Source: Piper betle (lineage: Eukaryota; Streptophyta; Magnoliopsida; Piperales; Piperaceae). Taken from it: 64,000 bases of DNA. This document shows, one piece after another, positions 12,810 to 25,399 of this stretch. The translations under genes and the position numbers were made by a program. The notes under the pieces are model-generated. The model was not told where the DNA came from. It ran no database searches and worked only from the letters and a program-made list of their open reading frames with translations. Positions within the stretch are counted from its first letter, which is position 1. Each line of letters begins with the position of its first letter. The stretch lies in assembly GCA_033002965.1 (NCBI GenBank), contig JAURVB010013156.1:1-64000 (forward strand), given 5' to 3'.

Positions 12810-15292
12810 ATGACGGAGGACGGTGATGGGGTGGTCGATTCTGGTCCAGTGGTGCTTGATATTAGCTCTGATGAGGAAGGCGAGTCTACTGACTGGATGT
12901 CTGACTTCTGGAATGGGGATAAGTATGGGGGCGAAGACGCGGATGTTGTGATTGTGGGTGTGAACCCTGCTGCCCCTGTCAAGGATTCGAAGGGGTCTGT
13001 GCAGCAAAGTAAGCTGAAGTCTGTGGTTTGTGATGATGACGAGGATGAGTGTGAGATACTGGACGCTGACCCCGACGGTGAGAAGTCTCTTGTGATGGAT
13101 TCTGAGAATGGTAGTGATGAATTACTGATTGTTGCCGAGAAAGGGCAGGTACTGTTTTAATGAGTTTTTATTGCGGCATTGTGGTGCAACATGTCATGGG
13201 AATTTCTAAATTAACTGATACTCCAACATAACAAACGATAAATAAAAATGCTCTAGGCTCTCGGTCATTGTTAATTCATCCCATCAGCCTTATTTTTATA
13301 GATATACAAAATAAATTGAAACCCTAAATTCCCTATTAAATGCAATGCATCTTACTCCCGAATCTTTCCAAAACTCCCATTCTAGTAAAAGGCGTAACTT
13401 CTGTGCCACTAAAGGGTGTTGTTTGGATGCACTTCATCATATTGATTTTCTTGGTTTGCTTTTATTATAAAAAAACTGTTGGTCTCTGGAGTATGTTCTA
13501 TAAAAAAGTTTGATTCTTGAGGTTAAGCTTGTGAGATGAGGCCATTGGTTTCTTCTCACTGTTATATTCTTTGTGATTGTTTTGGTATTTAAGTTTGTTG
13601 TCATTAATTTGGTGCAGCAAACTGGATGAATTATGCATGTTGAGACCGAGTTGCCATTTGTGTTGTCATTCTCTATGTTTCTTGCCTTCTATTGGTTGCC
13701 AGAATTGCATGTTCTGCTTTCAATTCCTCTTATCATCCATTAGACTTAAATTTTTTGGAATGGCTGGCTGGTTTTCTTTTAATTTAGTAGAAGTTCAGCT
13801 ATTTTTTTCAGTGAACAAGAGGATTGATTTATGTATATATCAAATTAGCCATTTTTTGATGTGGCTAATTTGGATCTTGTTTGAATTTTGTGTTACTTTT
13901 TTTATGTTGAATGCATTATGTGATTATGAAATTGTTAGTCTGGATGGTCCAAGATAATTTTTCCTGCCGAGTTATGTGCTTTAGTTTCAGAGCCAAATTT
14001 TATCTGTTTAAGTTTCTTGTGCAGATAGCTTGTCGTGATTATCCCCATTCAAGGCATTTATGTGTAAAATTTCCATTCTCTTCAACCTTACATGATAAGC
14101 ATTGTGACCTGGTATGAGTTTTCAATAAAATTATATGTTGCCCTGGTGAGATTGGAGAACTCGTATCATTGGATAACTTTTTTGTTGCACTTGTTTTATG
14201 CAGTGTCACTGCTATGTTTGTGACATACCTGCACCATGTGTTTACTGGCTGTCTGATGGTTTCGACAATGGCCATTGTCATGCTACTGACAAAGAAGATA
14301 TATGGAGACAGAAAAGAAAAATGTTAAAGCTTGGCATTTCTTCACAGAAGCTTCAAGACCAGTCCTCAGATTCTTCAGCTAGGCTGAACCAGGTTTCGTC
14401 TCAGAACTGTTCTGCCTCAAGGTCTGTCCAAATACATAGTTATTTGAAAGTTGGCGGTGCACAACGTACAACAAATCATGGCCGTCGTCCTCATCATGTC
14501 AGATCTGTTTTCAAACCTAACATTTTATCACGGTGCCAAAGACCAAGTAGGTTGCCACAGATAATAACTCCTAGGCAGATGGTTCCTCAAGGGGGACGGT
14601 TTGTAGCTGGTGCTTTCCGATCTCAAATAAATCCTAGAGTTAAAAGTGCAACATCATCTGTTGTGCAAATGAATGGAGCTAGCAATGGCTCAATTCATGA
14701 TGGTCTGCCTCTAATGTCAAAATATGATGTTAGTAGCCCTTTGCATAATTTGCTCAAGCATTTGGATTTAGAAATGGAAGCACTGCAAGACATTCCCCGG
14801 CAAAGTAATGATGGTTTTACTAATGTACAGACAATACCTGTTCGCTCTCAGTCGCAGCCTTTGATAGATGTAAATAAGCTTGCCTGTGAATCCCAGACAC
14901 AGGCCTTTGAACAGTGTCCTTTTCAGTCTAATCTGGATGTTTCTTGCCATCTGGCCGGCAATTTGTCTGCTCCCATGCCAGATACTGATCAAAGTATGTT
15001 TAACGAGGTTTATGGCTGGACTAGCATGGCATCTCAAACAAACTCAGTAAATTCAACAGCAGGCCCACCCTTATCTGTTTATAATGCATCAACAGAAATG
15101 GCTGGCTTGGCTGGCTCTGGCTCCCCTCTTCAAGGCACTGGTATAGATTCTGAGTCAATCAACTACTGGACACATTCCCTTATAGGTGAACCAGGTTCTG
15201 GTGTTCCTGCAGCCGATTGTATGATACCTCCAATGATTTATGCTCCTTCTAGCCCTTTGTACAATGAGTATGATAGCTTATGGAGTGGCTAA
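12810..15292 (+). CDS. RPM1-interacting protein 13 (RIN13)-like protein
   Basis: Exons: 12810-13148, 14025-14111, 14204-15292; all junctions are phase 0 with GT-AG sites and give 504 aa. The N-terminus has a conserved acidic motif VLDISSDEE and further acidic runs (DDDEDECEILD). The second and third exons join to a Cys/His-rich segment: ACRDYPHSRHLC, HDKHCDL, then CHCYVCDIPAPCVYW and GHCHATDKEDIW. The spacing suggests a metal-binding fold. The rest is Ser/Gln-rich and probably disordered, ending YDSLWSG. The combination matches the plant RIN13 family; Arabidopsis RIN13 interacts with the immune receptor RPM1 and enhances RPM1-dependent resistance. The start is the first ATG in frame after the acceptor; upstream codons are open but lack an ATG. 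Name assignment is from memory of the family motif; function in this plant is inferred. Confidence 0.72.
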
Positions 15293-16956
15293 GATCATAT
15301 CAGGGTAGTGTATCATCTGTTTGTTGGTTTTTGGCTGTTTTATAAAATACCTCGCGCAAGATGATAATTTATTTGATCGCAGACCCTATCATGGGGTTGC
15401 TTAAGGATTCTCCTCCCATTTTTTGAAGGAGTATATGACCCATTGACTTGTAGTCTTGAGAAGAAAAGATAGATATCTTTCTAACCAAAGATGTTATCAT
15501 GGCTACGGAAAAAAAAAGGAAAAATAGAGATGTCTGGAAGTTCAAGGTATAGCCACGCTAATAAATCTTTCCCTAATTAAAAAAATGACCTTCCGATCTT
15601 CCGTGTTGTTATGAATATTATTTCTTGTTTCTTTTTGTATCTATGGGACTTACTGACTTACTTACGAGGTAGTTACATGGAAGGTCATTTTTTGGCCGAA
15701 CAGTTTACTGGCGTTTCATTTGGACTGTGGGTTAAGTTTGTTTGTGGATGAAAATGGCTTAGCTTTCGGTTTGGAGCATTTCATGTCACAGGCTTGTATG
15801 GTCTTGGAATTTGGGTGTTCAATAAAGTAGGATCATCAAAACTTATGGACATCTATTTATGGATATATGGAGTATTAGGAGAAATGTAATTAATCACAAG
15901 AGAGAGGGAGAGGATGTCTTTGAGGGGACATAAGAGAGTTTTCAATGTCTCCACCGTAAAAAGAGGATCAAATAAAAGAAGAAATAGGAGGAAGTTTTGG
16001 TCAATCTCTTTATATAGGGGTTGGAACTCCAAACTTTGAGGGATTTGTTGAGTTTGATTAAGGTGCTTTTGTGCACGATTTTGTTATGAATTTTTATTTA
16101 TATTTGATTGAGTTAAATTCGTGTATTAGTTGTTTTCATTAGAGAGTTCGATTAGGGTATGTAGTTGTAAGGATTATTTGTTAAACGATGATTTGGGTGA
16201 GTCCCTTTGTGAATAAATAGCATTGGGGCAACGCCTAGTAAGGTTATCTATAAGGTCAAGTAAGTGTTTGAGAGGATTCCGAGTGTTTTTATTTCTCGTA
16301 TTATTACGTGTTGATATAAGGTTGAGAATGGTTCTCATGTATTTGTATTTTTTATTTATTATTTGTTATGATTAGGTAAAGAACTTTATTATTGAATCGT
16401 GGTCGAAGTTTACACCGTGAATAGTTACGATGACTAGCTATCGAGATGAGCCAGAGTAGAGGCTTGTGACGTGCAGAAGAAGTTTTTAGGAGTTTATTTT
16501 TTACCGTGACGAGTATAGATTTTATTCCAGTGAATGAATATAATGGAACAAGTCGGCAGATTGCGGGCATTAAATATGCTCCGTTAGCCCCTTCGTTGAA
16601 GCTCTGTGTACATGAGAGGGACTGTTGTAGATATGCATTTAGAGAAGGCTGCCGCAATACGCTTGTTCCAGAGTGAGGATCGGATAATTGGGCATTCTGC
16701 TCGTGCAGTTCCTTGAAGCTATTTATCTGTTGATCTTCAAACTATTGCTTTCTGCAAATACCGTGCGTGCACATTTTGTCTAGTGCACAGGGGATATGCA
16801 GCTTCAAAAAAGACAATTGATTACCTGCACATACTTAAAAACTTTTTTTCCCCAAGCACAATAGACAATACCAATAAAACATGGTTCTACGAGCAAAAGA
16901 TTAGAAAGAGCAGTTTTACATGGTTGTACGTGTGTCGTGTGGTTTGGAAGATTGGG
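15293..16956 (+). other. 3' UTR of RIN13-like gene and intergenic region
   Basis: The first few hundred bases probably hold the 3' UTR (several AATAAA-like signals, for example near 15820). No gene is recognised. The open frame of the PPR gene extends upstream to 16783 but only from a GTG; there is no in-frame ATG before 16957. Confidence 0.45.
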
Positions 16957-18561
16957 ATGCGGTGTTACGAGCAAATGAACGAGCATAACTGGGCCGGCGG
17001 TCCCAACTTGAACAAGTACGTGCTCGCCATCCTCACCAAGTGCAACCACCTTCGCCATCTCCAGCAGCTCCAAGCCTTCCTCCTCTCCCTCGGCCATGGC
17101 CAAACTCACTTCTACGCCTTCAAGCTCGTCCGCTTCTGCGCCCTCACCCTGTCCGACCTCCCCTACGCCCGCCTCCTCTTCGACCACCTCCCCTTCCCCA
17201 ACGTCTACCTCTACACAGCCCTCATCACCGCCTACTCCTCCCACAACCACCCCGCCCCCGTCTTCGCGCTATTCAATCAGCTTCTCCGGCAACGCCGCCC
17301 CGTACCCAACCACTTCATTTTCCCCCACGTCCTCAAGTCCTGCTCCCACGGATCGGGGGTGGAGTCGGTACATGCCCATGTTGTAAGGTTCGGGTTCTGC
17401 CGGTACCATGTCGTGCAGACCGCTTTGGTGGACTCGTACGCTAAGTGTTCGGAGATTGGCGGTGCTCGGAAGGTGTTCGACGGAATGCTCGAGAGGAACG
17501 TCGTGTCGTGGACGGCGATGCTGTGCGGGTACGCGAGGTTGGGCCTGGTGGGCAACGCGGTGGCGCTGTTTGAAGAGATGCCCGACCGAGATGTGCCTTC
17601 TTGGAACGCTGTGATCTCCGGGTGTACTCAGAATGGGGTGTTCTCGGAAGCTGTCTCGCTTTTTCAGAGAATGGTTATGGAGGGTGTGAGGCCCAACCAT
17701 GTGACCGTTGTCTGTGCTCTCTCTGCTTGCGCTCATCTCGGCATGCTTCGGCTCGGGAGGTGGACTCATGGGTACATCTATAAGCATGATATAGACCAGA
17801 CATCCTACGTTACCAACGCCGTTCTTGACATGTATGGGAAATGCGGTAGCCTGTTGGAAGCAAGTCGGGTGTTCGATCAGATTCCGGACAAGTGCTTGAC
17901 GTCTTGGAATTCCATGATCAACTGCCTTGCGCTGCATGGGCAGAGCCGGCAAGCTATCTCTGTTTTTGAATGCATGGTTTGCGTGGGTGTAGTGCCGGAC
18001 GAGGTGACCTTTGTTGGTTTGCTTAATGCATGCACTCATGCCGGGCTGGTAGACGATTGCTGTCATTATTTTGATGTAATGAAACACGCCTACCAAATTG
18101 CTCCTCGAATTGAGCATTATGGTTGCATGATTGACCTGCTTGCAAGAGCTGGGCGGTTTGAGCAAGCCATGGAAGCCATAATAGGAATGGAGATGGATCC
18201 CGACGAGGTGGTCTGGGGGTCTTTGCTTAACGGTAGTAGGATTCATGGGAAAACGGAGCTAGCTGAGTATGCAGTGAATAAACTAATTGAGATGGATCCG
18301 CAGAATGCCGGATATGGAGTGATGTTGGCCAATGTGTACAGTGAGCGGGGGAACTGGGAAGATGTGGGGAAGACGAGGAAAATGTTGAAACAGAGCGGAG
18401 GGCAGAAGGTGCCCGGTTGCAGTTGGATCGAAGTAGACGATGAAGTTCACCAATTTTATTCTTCGGACATGGGGCACAAAAGAGCCCAGGAGATTTACTC
18501 GGTTGTAGATGGTTTGATTGGATTATCTAGGCGGGATGATCTTTCACAAATTTTTTCTTAG
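16957..18561 (+). CDS. Pentatricopeptide repeat protein, PLS class with E/E+ domain, intronless
   Basis: The 534-aa protein consists of tandem 31-36-residue helical repeats. Examples are NVYLYTALITAYSSHNH, VVQTALVDSYAKCSEIGGAR, NVVSWTAMLCGYARLG, DVPSWNAVISGCTQNG, YVTNAVLDMYGKCGSL and RIEHYGCMIDLLARAGR. A C-terminal E/E+ module follows from about residue 413 (VVWGSLLNGSRIHG, DPQNAGYGVMLANVYSERGNWEDV, KVPGCSWIEVDDEVHQF). There is no DYW cytidine deaminase domain. Such proteins bind organelle RNA in chloroplasts or mitochondria and usually help specify C-to-U editing sites with a separate DYW partner. It resembles the Arabidopsis At1g33350 type (KCNHLRHLQ..GHGQT.FYAFKLVRFC). The ATG at 16957 gives a length close to that relative. 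The 5' third is strongly C-ending in codon position 3, then declines. An organelle-targeting peptide is not evident. Confidence 0.9.
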   Translation: MRCYEQMNEHNWAGGPNLNKYVLAILTKCNHLRHLQQLQAFLLSLGHGQTHFYAFKLVRFCALTLSDLPYARLLFDHLPFPNVYLYTALITAYSSHNHPAPVFALFNQLLRQRRPVPNHFIFPHVLKSCSHGSGVESVHAHVVRFGFCRYHVVQTALVDSYAKCSEIGGARKVFDGMLERNVVSWTAMLCGYARLGLVGNAVALFEEMPDRDVPSWNAVISGCTQNGVFSEAVSLFQRMVMEGVRPNHVTVVCALSACAHLGMLRLGRWTHGYIYKHDIDQTSYVTNAVLDMYGKCGSLLEASRVFDQIPDKCLTSWNSMINCLALHGQSRQAISVFECMVCVGVVPDEVTFVGLLNACTHAGLVDDCCHYFDVMKHAYQIAPRIEHYGCMIDLLARAGRFEQAMEAIIGMEMDPDEVVWGSLLNGSRIHGKTELAEYAVNKLIEMDPQNAGYGVMLANVYSERGNWEDVGKTRKMLKQSGGQKVPGCSWIEVDDEVHQFYSSDMGHKRAQEIYSVVDGLIGLSRRDDLSQIFS

Positions 18562-19699
18562 TAATTTTGACATTGTGGTTCCAGTGTTAAATTGCATCTT
18601 TCTTCCTGAGGAAGTGAATAAGTCAGTAGATAGTTCAAAAGAATGACAAATTGAGGGATGAGACCAAGTGGGTGGTATGAATTCATTCGCTGGTTGTTGC
18701 CTTGTTGGAAGTGAACGAGAAAGGCCGACCACGTAGTGCTAAAGCCTAGCTAAGGGAAGTTTTGTGGTATATAACGAAAGCAAGTGCCACTTGCTATGTG
18801 CCTGTGTCTCTGGCTTAGAATCATTTCAGAAAAGAACATTTCCGGCCATCGAATTCGGGTCTCCTATGGCTGGATGAGCTTTGCACAAGAAAAGTTTCCC
18901 TGGTTGAGCCTCATGCTCAGCGGCCATTTCTAACTGCCAAAAATATTCTTTTAAAGAAAAATAATTTCCAATAATATTCGAATACAAGCTTTTAAAATGT
19001 TCACTAGAATTGCTTGTCTCTGCCGCCCACAAGTCCACAGTCCACATATCCTTAATGAAATGTCAGATTGTTGGCGTTGCTTTGTAGATTTTTAGTTCAT
19101 GTCTTGTCTCTTATTAAAGAGCTCGTCTCGTAATAAAGAGCAACGAACTTCTCCTAAACAACAATCAAATCTTGTTCAAGTCAGACGACTGTAAGTACTA
19201 ACAAACTACAAGCTCCGATAGAAAAAAGTCGGAACTTTTCTGGTTTTGGGAACAATTATGTGATAAGAAATCTGGGTGGTTGGGACTTGATCTTCAACAA
19301 TTACAGTCAAATGAAATGAAGCAGAGAGAGTTAAAACCGTTCCATTATTTCTGCTTCTCGCAATCACTGTTCATTCCGGGTACATCCCGTTTTAGGGAAG
19401 TTGGTCAAATATATATAAAGATGGCAGGCTGGTGCATTTGTTATGATCCTCACTTACTCAATTAAAATGTTTATACAAAGGCCGCAAGTTGGTACCATTG
19501 GACTATGAATGGCATCCTTTGGACCCAAGCAGAAAGATTTATCTGAACTTGAAGTTATATTTTAGGTTCCTCGACAGTATAATTCACACATCGTCTACAT
19601 ATATAGAAGTTACTTTCATGCATAAGGGTAGATATATATAAAGATGTAGATATGTAATGTGCTTCCTACACGGTAGATCGATCTGTCTCCTGCCATTAA
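18562..19699. other. Intergenic, convergent 3' regions
   Basis: Lies between the 3' ends of the PPR gene (plus) and the AMT1 gene (minus). No domain-bearing frame was found. Confidence 0.5.
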
Positions 19700-20968
19700 T
19701 TAGACCTCGTTGTTGTTGGGAGTAGAATTATAAGGGGAGCTAGCGCTGCCCACAGGGACCGTCTTGATCATGAATCCGGCATGGTGGGGAGAATTGGATA
19801 CCTCGTCATGGTAGGCATAGGCAAAGCCGCCATGCCTGGTAAGGTCCATCCCCGCCGTCTCGTCCTCCGCCGATATCCTCAACAACCCAAGCTTCTTGAG
19901 CACCATGAACAGGGGCGCCATCAACGCGCTCACCCACCCGACGATCACCAAAATCTGCACCAAGTGCGCCGCCAACAGCCTCCCTCCACCACCCATAAAC
20001 AGCCCGTACGGCCGACCTGGCCGCCCCGGGTAGGCCTGGTTCACGTACTCCTCCTTGGCGAAGAGGGACGTGAAGATGATCCCCCAAGCGCCGCACCCGC
20101 CATGCAACTGCGCCGCCTCCAATGGGTCGTCGTACCTGGCCAGCTCCGCTATCTTGTTGCATCCGATGAGCACGCCAGCGGCGACGAACCCGCAGATGAT
20201 GGCGGCCCATGGCTCCACCACGGAGCAGCCGGCGGTGATGGCCGCGAAGCCGCCCAGAAGGCCGTTGCAGACGTCGGTGACGTTCCAGTGGCCGGAGATG
20301 AGGCGCTTGCCGAAGAGAGTTGTGAGCGCCGCGGTGCAGCCGGCGAGGGTAGTGGTGACGGCGGTGCGGCCGATGGCGCTCCACTGGCCGTAGTAGCTCG
20401 GCTCCCCGGGTAGGTCTGTAAGATCCTGGTGAAGGACCCCGGGTTGAAGCCATACCAGCCAAACCATAGGAGGAAGGAGCCGAGGACAACGAGGGAAGCG
20501 CTATGGCCGCGCAGAGCCACCGATCGGCCAGTGTGATCGAACCGGCCGATCCGAGGGCCTTCGATCAAAGCCCCCCATAGCCCGGCAATCCCACCCACCA
20601 TATGGACGACGCCAGAGCCGGCGAAGTCGATGACGCCGGAGCCGAAGAGGAGGCTGTGTGATCGGGTCGGGCTGGCCCAGCCATCGACCGACCAGAACCA
20701 GTGGGAGACGACGGGGTAGACGAAGCCGGTGAGGAAGGCGGAGTAGATGAGGTAGGCGACGAACTGGGTCCGCTCGGCGATGGAGCCGGAGGTGATGCCA
20801 GCGGCAGCGATGGCGAATGCCCACTGGTAGAGGAAGTAGCTGTAGTCGAAGGTCTGAGAGGGGACGTCTCGGAGGCCGAAGAAGTGCTTGCCGATGAAGC
20901 CGTTGCTCGGGGTCCCAAAGGCGAAGGCGAAGCCGAATAGGTAGTAGAAGAGGCCGCCAGCGGCGGCA

Positions 20969-21009
<41 letters not shown>

Positions 21010-21237
21010 CCGGACGGAGCCGGCGCAGAGCATGGCGAAGCCGAGCTGCATGGCAAAGACGAGGTAGGCGGAGAAGAGGAGGTAGGTGTTGTCCACTGCA
21101 TAAGTGGTCTCGGCCAGCTTCGCTCCCACTGCGTCGAAGCGGTCGCAGATGAAACTCGCCACCGCCGTCTGGTTAGCGGCGGCGGCGCCGCCGAGGAGGG
21201 TGAGGAGCTCGGTGGTGGAGCAGCTTAAGTTGGCCAT
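19700..21237 (-). CDS. AMT1: AMT1-type high-affinity ammonium transporter (one-base frameshift)
   Basis: Intronless, about 512 aa if the shift is ignored, a usual AMT1 length. It has the family's eleven-helix pattern and signature stretches: [102 protein letters not shown]. The His of GVVHM and the His of LHGGCG are the pore histidine pair. The C-terminal regulatory tail keeps [12 protein letters not shown], whose Thr is phosphorylated in Arabidopsis AMT1;1 to shut the trimer. Role: plasma-membrane uptake of ammonium, mostly in roots. The N-terminal frame runs to about codon 277 ([10 protein letters not shown]) and the rest is in the next frame ([12 protein letters not shown]). The break is at 20404-20410, where a short C/G run is one base short. 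Everything else is intact, so a sequencing error is as likely as a real null allele. The start is the ATG giving MANLSCS. Confidence 0.93.
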
Positions 21238-24200
21238 GGTCAATTGGTTTGCGAGAGTTGGAAGGGAGTGTAGGACAAGGCTTCTGTTGTGTTGTGTTGG
21301 GTTGGGTTGTGTTTTATATAGAAGAGAAGAGGAGACATTGGCGCATGAGCATTGACGCATTAAGGGATGATTAACAATTCGATGATGTTGATGGAGATTC
21401 TAATCGTTGTCGCGTCGTGGGAGTGTGATGCAGATTACAGTTGCCAGGCACGCTTTAGGAAGAATCTCTCGGCTGGAATCTCCAATTTTATAAAACATAG
21501 ATCGTAATAAATGTTTTGTTTTTTTGCCGCTCAACCAAAAAAATATCTGTTGCGACTTGCAATTGTTTGTTCTCGTCCACTTTTTTTTATGCAATTCAAA
21601 TCTATCGTTTGTGAGTTAGTAGGTGAGACTTGTGACTCTGGCGACCAGCAGCAACTCTGAAAAAACTCTGACTTTGGTGACAATACCCCCTACCACGCTT
21701 TTTTCATTTTGGATTTGTTTTAAAACTTGGAGACTAATTGTTGGTCTGAGCGGATTGCCGTTTGGAGTGAGTCATTAAGGAGAGTTAATGATATTTATGA
21801 GAAAAGACTAGTTCGTTTCTGACTGAAGGGAAGTAAAGATCATATGTGTTGTGCATGGCTGGCATCAACGTAGCTCTTTCCCCTTTTCCCCTATATGCTG
21901 ATATATATTCTGATAATTACTGGTGGAAGAAGATGATAAGCTAGCCTTATAAAAAATAAAAAAACAAATGATGATAAGATGCATTTCTAGTTTTTAGCAG
22001 GACTTGGTCTATACATTCTCAAGGCAAAATGACTTGTATATGAGCAAGTGGTTGATTAAGGGTGCGTTCCTTGTGCCCGTTTTGTTAGATTCGGTAGACT
22101 AACTTCCATGCATATATAATACCTCAATTTCCTTCTTCTGCATGAGTTGTATCCCTCTTAGATATGAGGAATTAGTAGATCAATCGGTACGAATTGAATC
22201 CCAAACTTGAACTATTAATTAAATTGACATATTGAATGGTCATTAAGTAAGGCCCGCTAGAATCTGATTCGTACTCTATATACATTGATCGACTCGCATT
22301 AAAAATTAACCAACAAAATGTATGGACACCTGTAATTTTATTTTTTGTCTGCTAAAAGTTTGGTTAGGAATTTGTTTGTTCCAGTAGGTTTATAATCGGC
22401 GTGATTGAAACTTGAAAGTTGAATCTAGATGACCCAAGTACTCGTCCATGGGAAAATCATCAAACCAGAATAGCAAGAAATAGTCAACTAGCTATGGGTC
22501 TATTGGTTGCGCTCGTCGGGGCACTAAAAATGGAGATAAAGAAGTCAAACCTTCTCCAATTTGCAAAAAGTGCGTAACAATGACAATTACTGGAAACTAA
22601 CCTGCTTGATTATGTCAATGCCCGATCCGTCTTAAGAAGGAAAAAAATGCTACAGATCAGTAGACTTTTTTTTTTTCTGGAGGAAGTAGACTACAACTAT
22701 TTGAGAGTGAGAGCTGACGTACGTCCGAGTTTCTCCTTTTTGCATACCTTGTAAAAGTTATAATTAATTGCCATATATGCCAGATGTGGAATTAAACCCA
22801 AGCCTTTGACTTTCTGATGCAATGTTTGTCGGCCAATTTCTTTTTCCAAAGGGGGAAAATATAGTTGACTTTTTTATACAGAGAACGGCAGCTAGAGTGC
22901 TCTAGCTACTTAATTTCTCATCATACGGATTTCAGATCGAACTCATACAACTATACTGTATAATATATGTATTTAGCCAAATGTCTTGGTATTAGACTAA
23001 TTTCGACATTATCATTGCCGAGTCAAGTGTGTTGCAGTTGCAGCCAACTATGCGCCGTAGGGTAGAATGGCCTCTATTCACCCAATTCCAATTCCAATTC
23101 CAAATTTTGATGCAAGCAGTAGCACTTTCTTATTTGTCACATATCCGCGTTGCTTCTTACTGTCAGGCAGCACTCCCCAACATCGGAGGAAAAGTGTCGG
23201 ATTCTCAGCGAATTGGGTTGGTAAGAGCTCAGTCAATGCTAACCCTTTATACATACTAACATTCTTGGGCCGGCCTAGGAAAGCCCAGCCCAGCCCAAAA
23301 GAGTTTAGAGAATTTACTTGGGCCATCAAATGGGCTCCGAGGGCCTTTAGTACACACACGTGCTTCAACAAAGAAGGTCAAAAGTCAAAAGGGAAGAGTC
23401 AAGATGAGGCCCTCCAAGACAGAAAAGACAATCTGTGTATAAACACATGGGTGGGACACATTCACCTTCATTCATATATTCCTTCTCCCTCCTAATCAGT
23501 CCAACCCTCTTAGCTCAATTCCCTCCACTCAATTAATTTTCCCCATGGAAAATGTACGTACTCGAATATAAAACCTTATAGCTAGCTACAATCAGATGAA
23601 ACTGGATCATGTATCATATGGACATGAGGATGCAGGTCTTACCTGCTATCATATACATCACCTCCATGCATGGAAAAGTTCTATGCTTATAGCCTTTATA
23701 TATATGCGTTTGCTGTTGAAGCAAGCTTGGCGTCAATGGCAGCATTAATCAGCATTCCTATTATCTTTCAACTTATCGCTGTTTAAGTTCCCAAAACGGT
23801 ACAAGTAATGCCCCGTGTCTTTTTCCAAAGTAAAGATCAGTGTCAGCCACACTTCAGTGGTCCAGATTTTGGACATGTTCTTCTGCTTCTACACCCAGAG
23901 TTCACTGGTCAAAGCCGTCGCCATGGGAAGGATAAATCCTAGAGAAATGGGCACGTGAGTGGATAATCTTAAAGGAAAATGTTTAACTGCGCCTCTCTTT
24001 TTTCACCCAATCGTATCATATTTTAAGTGGACTACTTGAATAATTTATTAAGATTTTCACTATTTATTTCTATAAATAAAAAAATTAATTATGTTTCTGA
24101 AGAATTAAGTATAGAAAAAATCTTGATTAACTGTACGGTGTAAAATTCGGTTGATATAATTTGATAAACAGACTTACAGCCCAATTGATAAAACACAAAA

Positions 24201-25399
24201 AACACATTTACAACTTACAAACTAATAACTCATTAACCCAAATACTTGGTAAGCCTCGTATTGTCAAACCCGATTGGCAGAACATTTGTAGTTTCGTACT
24301 TCATTAACCCAAATACCTAATTATAGTGTCACATTATAAATCCTAGTTGACTGTACATAAAAAACACACTTGATAATTTGTTAACCTAAATATGAAAATA
24401 AATGAAGAAGTTTCATAGTGTACTAATACAAACTTAAGTGGGAGGTGGGAAATTGAATTTTTTAAATGACAAGATAAATTTTTGAGGTGGAGTAAGGGTG
24501 GAAGAGAGGTTATTAATTAACTTTCATATAGGTTTCTTAAAGCAAACTTATTAGATGGTACGATGATGAAGGTGAAATAATAATAAGGAGCATGACTTTT
24601 GAGGAGAAGTGAAGAGAGGGGATGACATTTTTTATCGTATCTCGCAAACTGATTTCTGAATCTGAACTAAGTAAGAAAATTGTGGGAAATATGGGTTTAA
24701 AGGTGAAATATGGTAAAAAGATGAGTCTTGACATGAGCTGAAGGTGAGATAGAAGATAAAAAATGTGGGTTTATACTTTACTTTGTTGAGTGGTTTTTAA
24801 ATACACATTTAGGTAGGGAGAAACGGAGAAGAAAGCCATTTTCTTATACAAGTGTTTGTTTAGCTTTGTTATGCTTTTTTTCTTTTACTTCTTTTTTACA
24901 ACAACTTTTCTATGTATTCGCATACAGTGTTTTGTCATTTTACAAAGTGAGTTTTTTTATTGTAAGTGAATTTATATTATCTCATGTCAAATAAAGATAA
25001 TTTTTTTATTTATTGAGGTGATTAGTAAAAATTCAAGTAGGCTTCACATCATCCGGTCAAAACGGACCGACAAAAAATGGAGCTAGCTAGACATTTTCCA
25101 ATCTTAAACCACTCCTGTCACCCAAAAATATAGAACGGCCGTGGGCAAGCCCAGTCAAAGTACTTATTTTTTGGAGTTAAACTTAAAGTACATGTTTTAA
25201 TTGTGAATGCTAACATGGAGCATTTGACTGTTGAAGGAACTGTTGACCAAAGCAAACAGAAAAGGAACCCAACTATATTCCATGTTAATTTAGATTGTGT
25301 ATAATATACTACAAATTAGAAGCCAAGTAAGAAAAACAAAGATTGGAATATATAGCAGGTTGAAGAACGATTGTAATGGGGTAGGGGAAAAGCAGATCG
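21238..25399. other. AMT1 upstream region and long intergenic stretch
   Basis: More than 4 kb without a supported gene. The first kilobase should hold AMT1 control sequences. Frames near 23029-23495 are open on both strands but show no domain. The remainder is AT-rich, and several stretches between 24000 and 24800 look like decayed repeat DNA. Confidence 0.45.
21313..21320 (-). promoter_or_regulatory. TATA box of the AMT1 gene
   Basis: On the minus strand the sequence reads TATATAAA, 76-83 bases upstream of the AMT1 start codon. Position and match fit a plant TATA box with a short 5' UTR. Confidence 0.6.

Noticed and set aside
17269..18246. 325-codon minus-strand frame opposite the PPR gene
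   Set aside because: It is the antisense shadow of a well-supported PPR frame; the peptide has no domain, and its length follows from codon bias.
19806..20489. Long Arg-rich minus-strand frame and the plus-strand frame 19781-20413 within AMT1
   Set aside because: Both are out-of-frame readings of the GC-rich AMT1 coding sequence.
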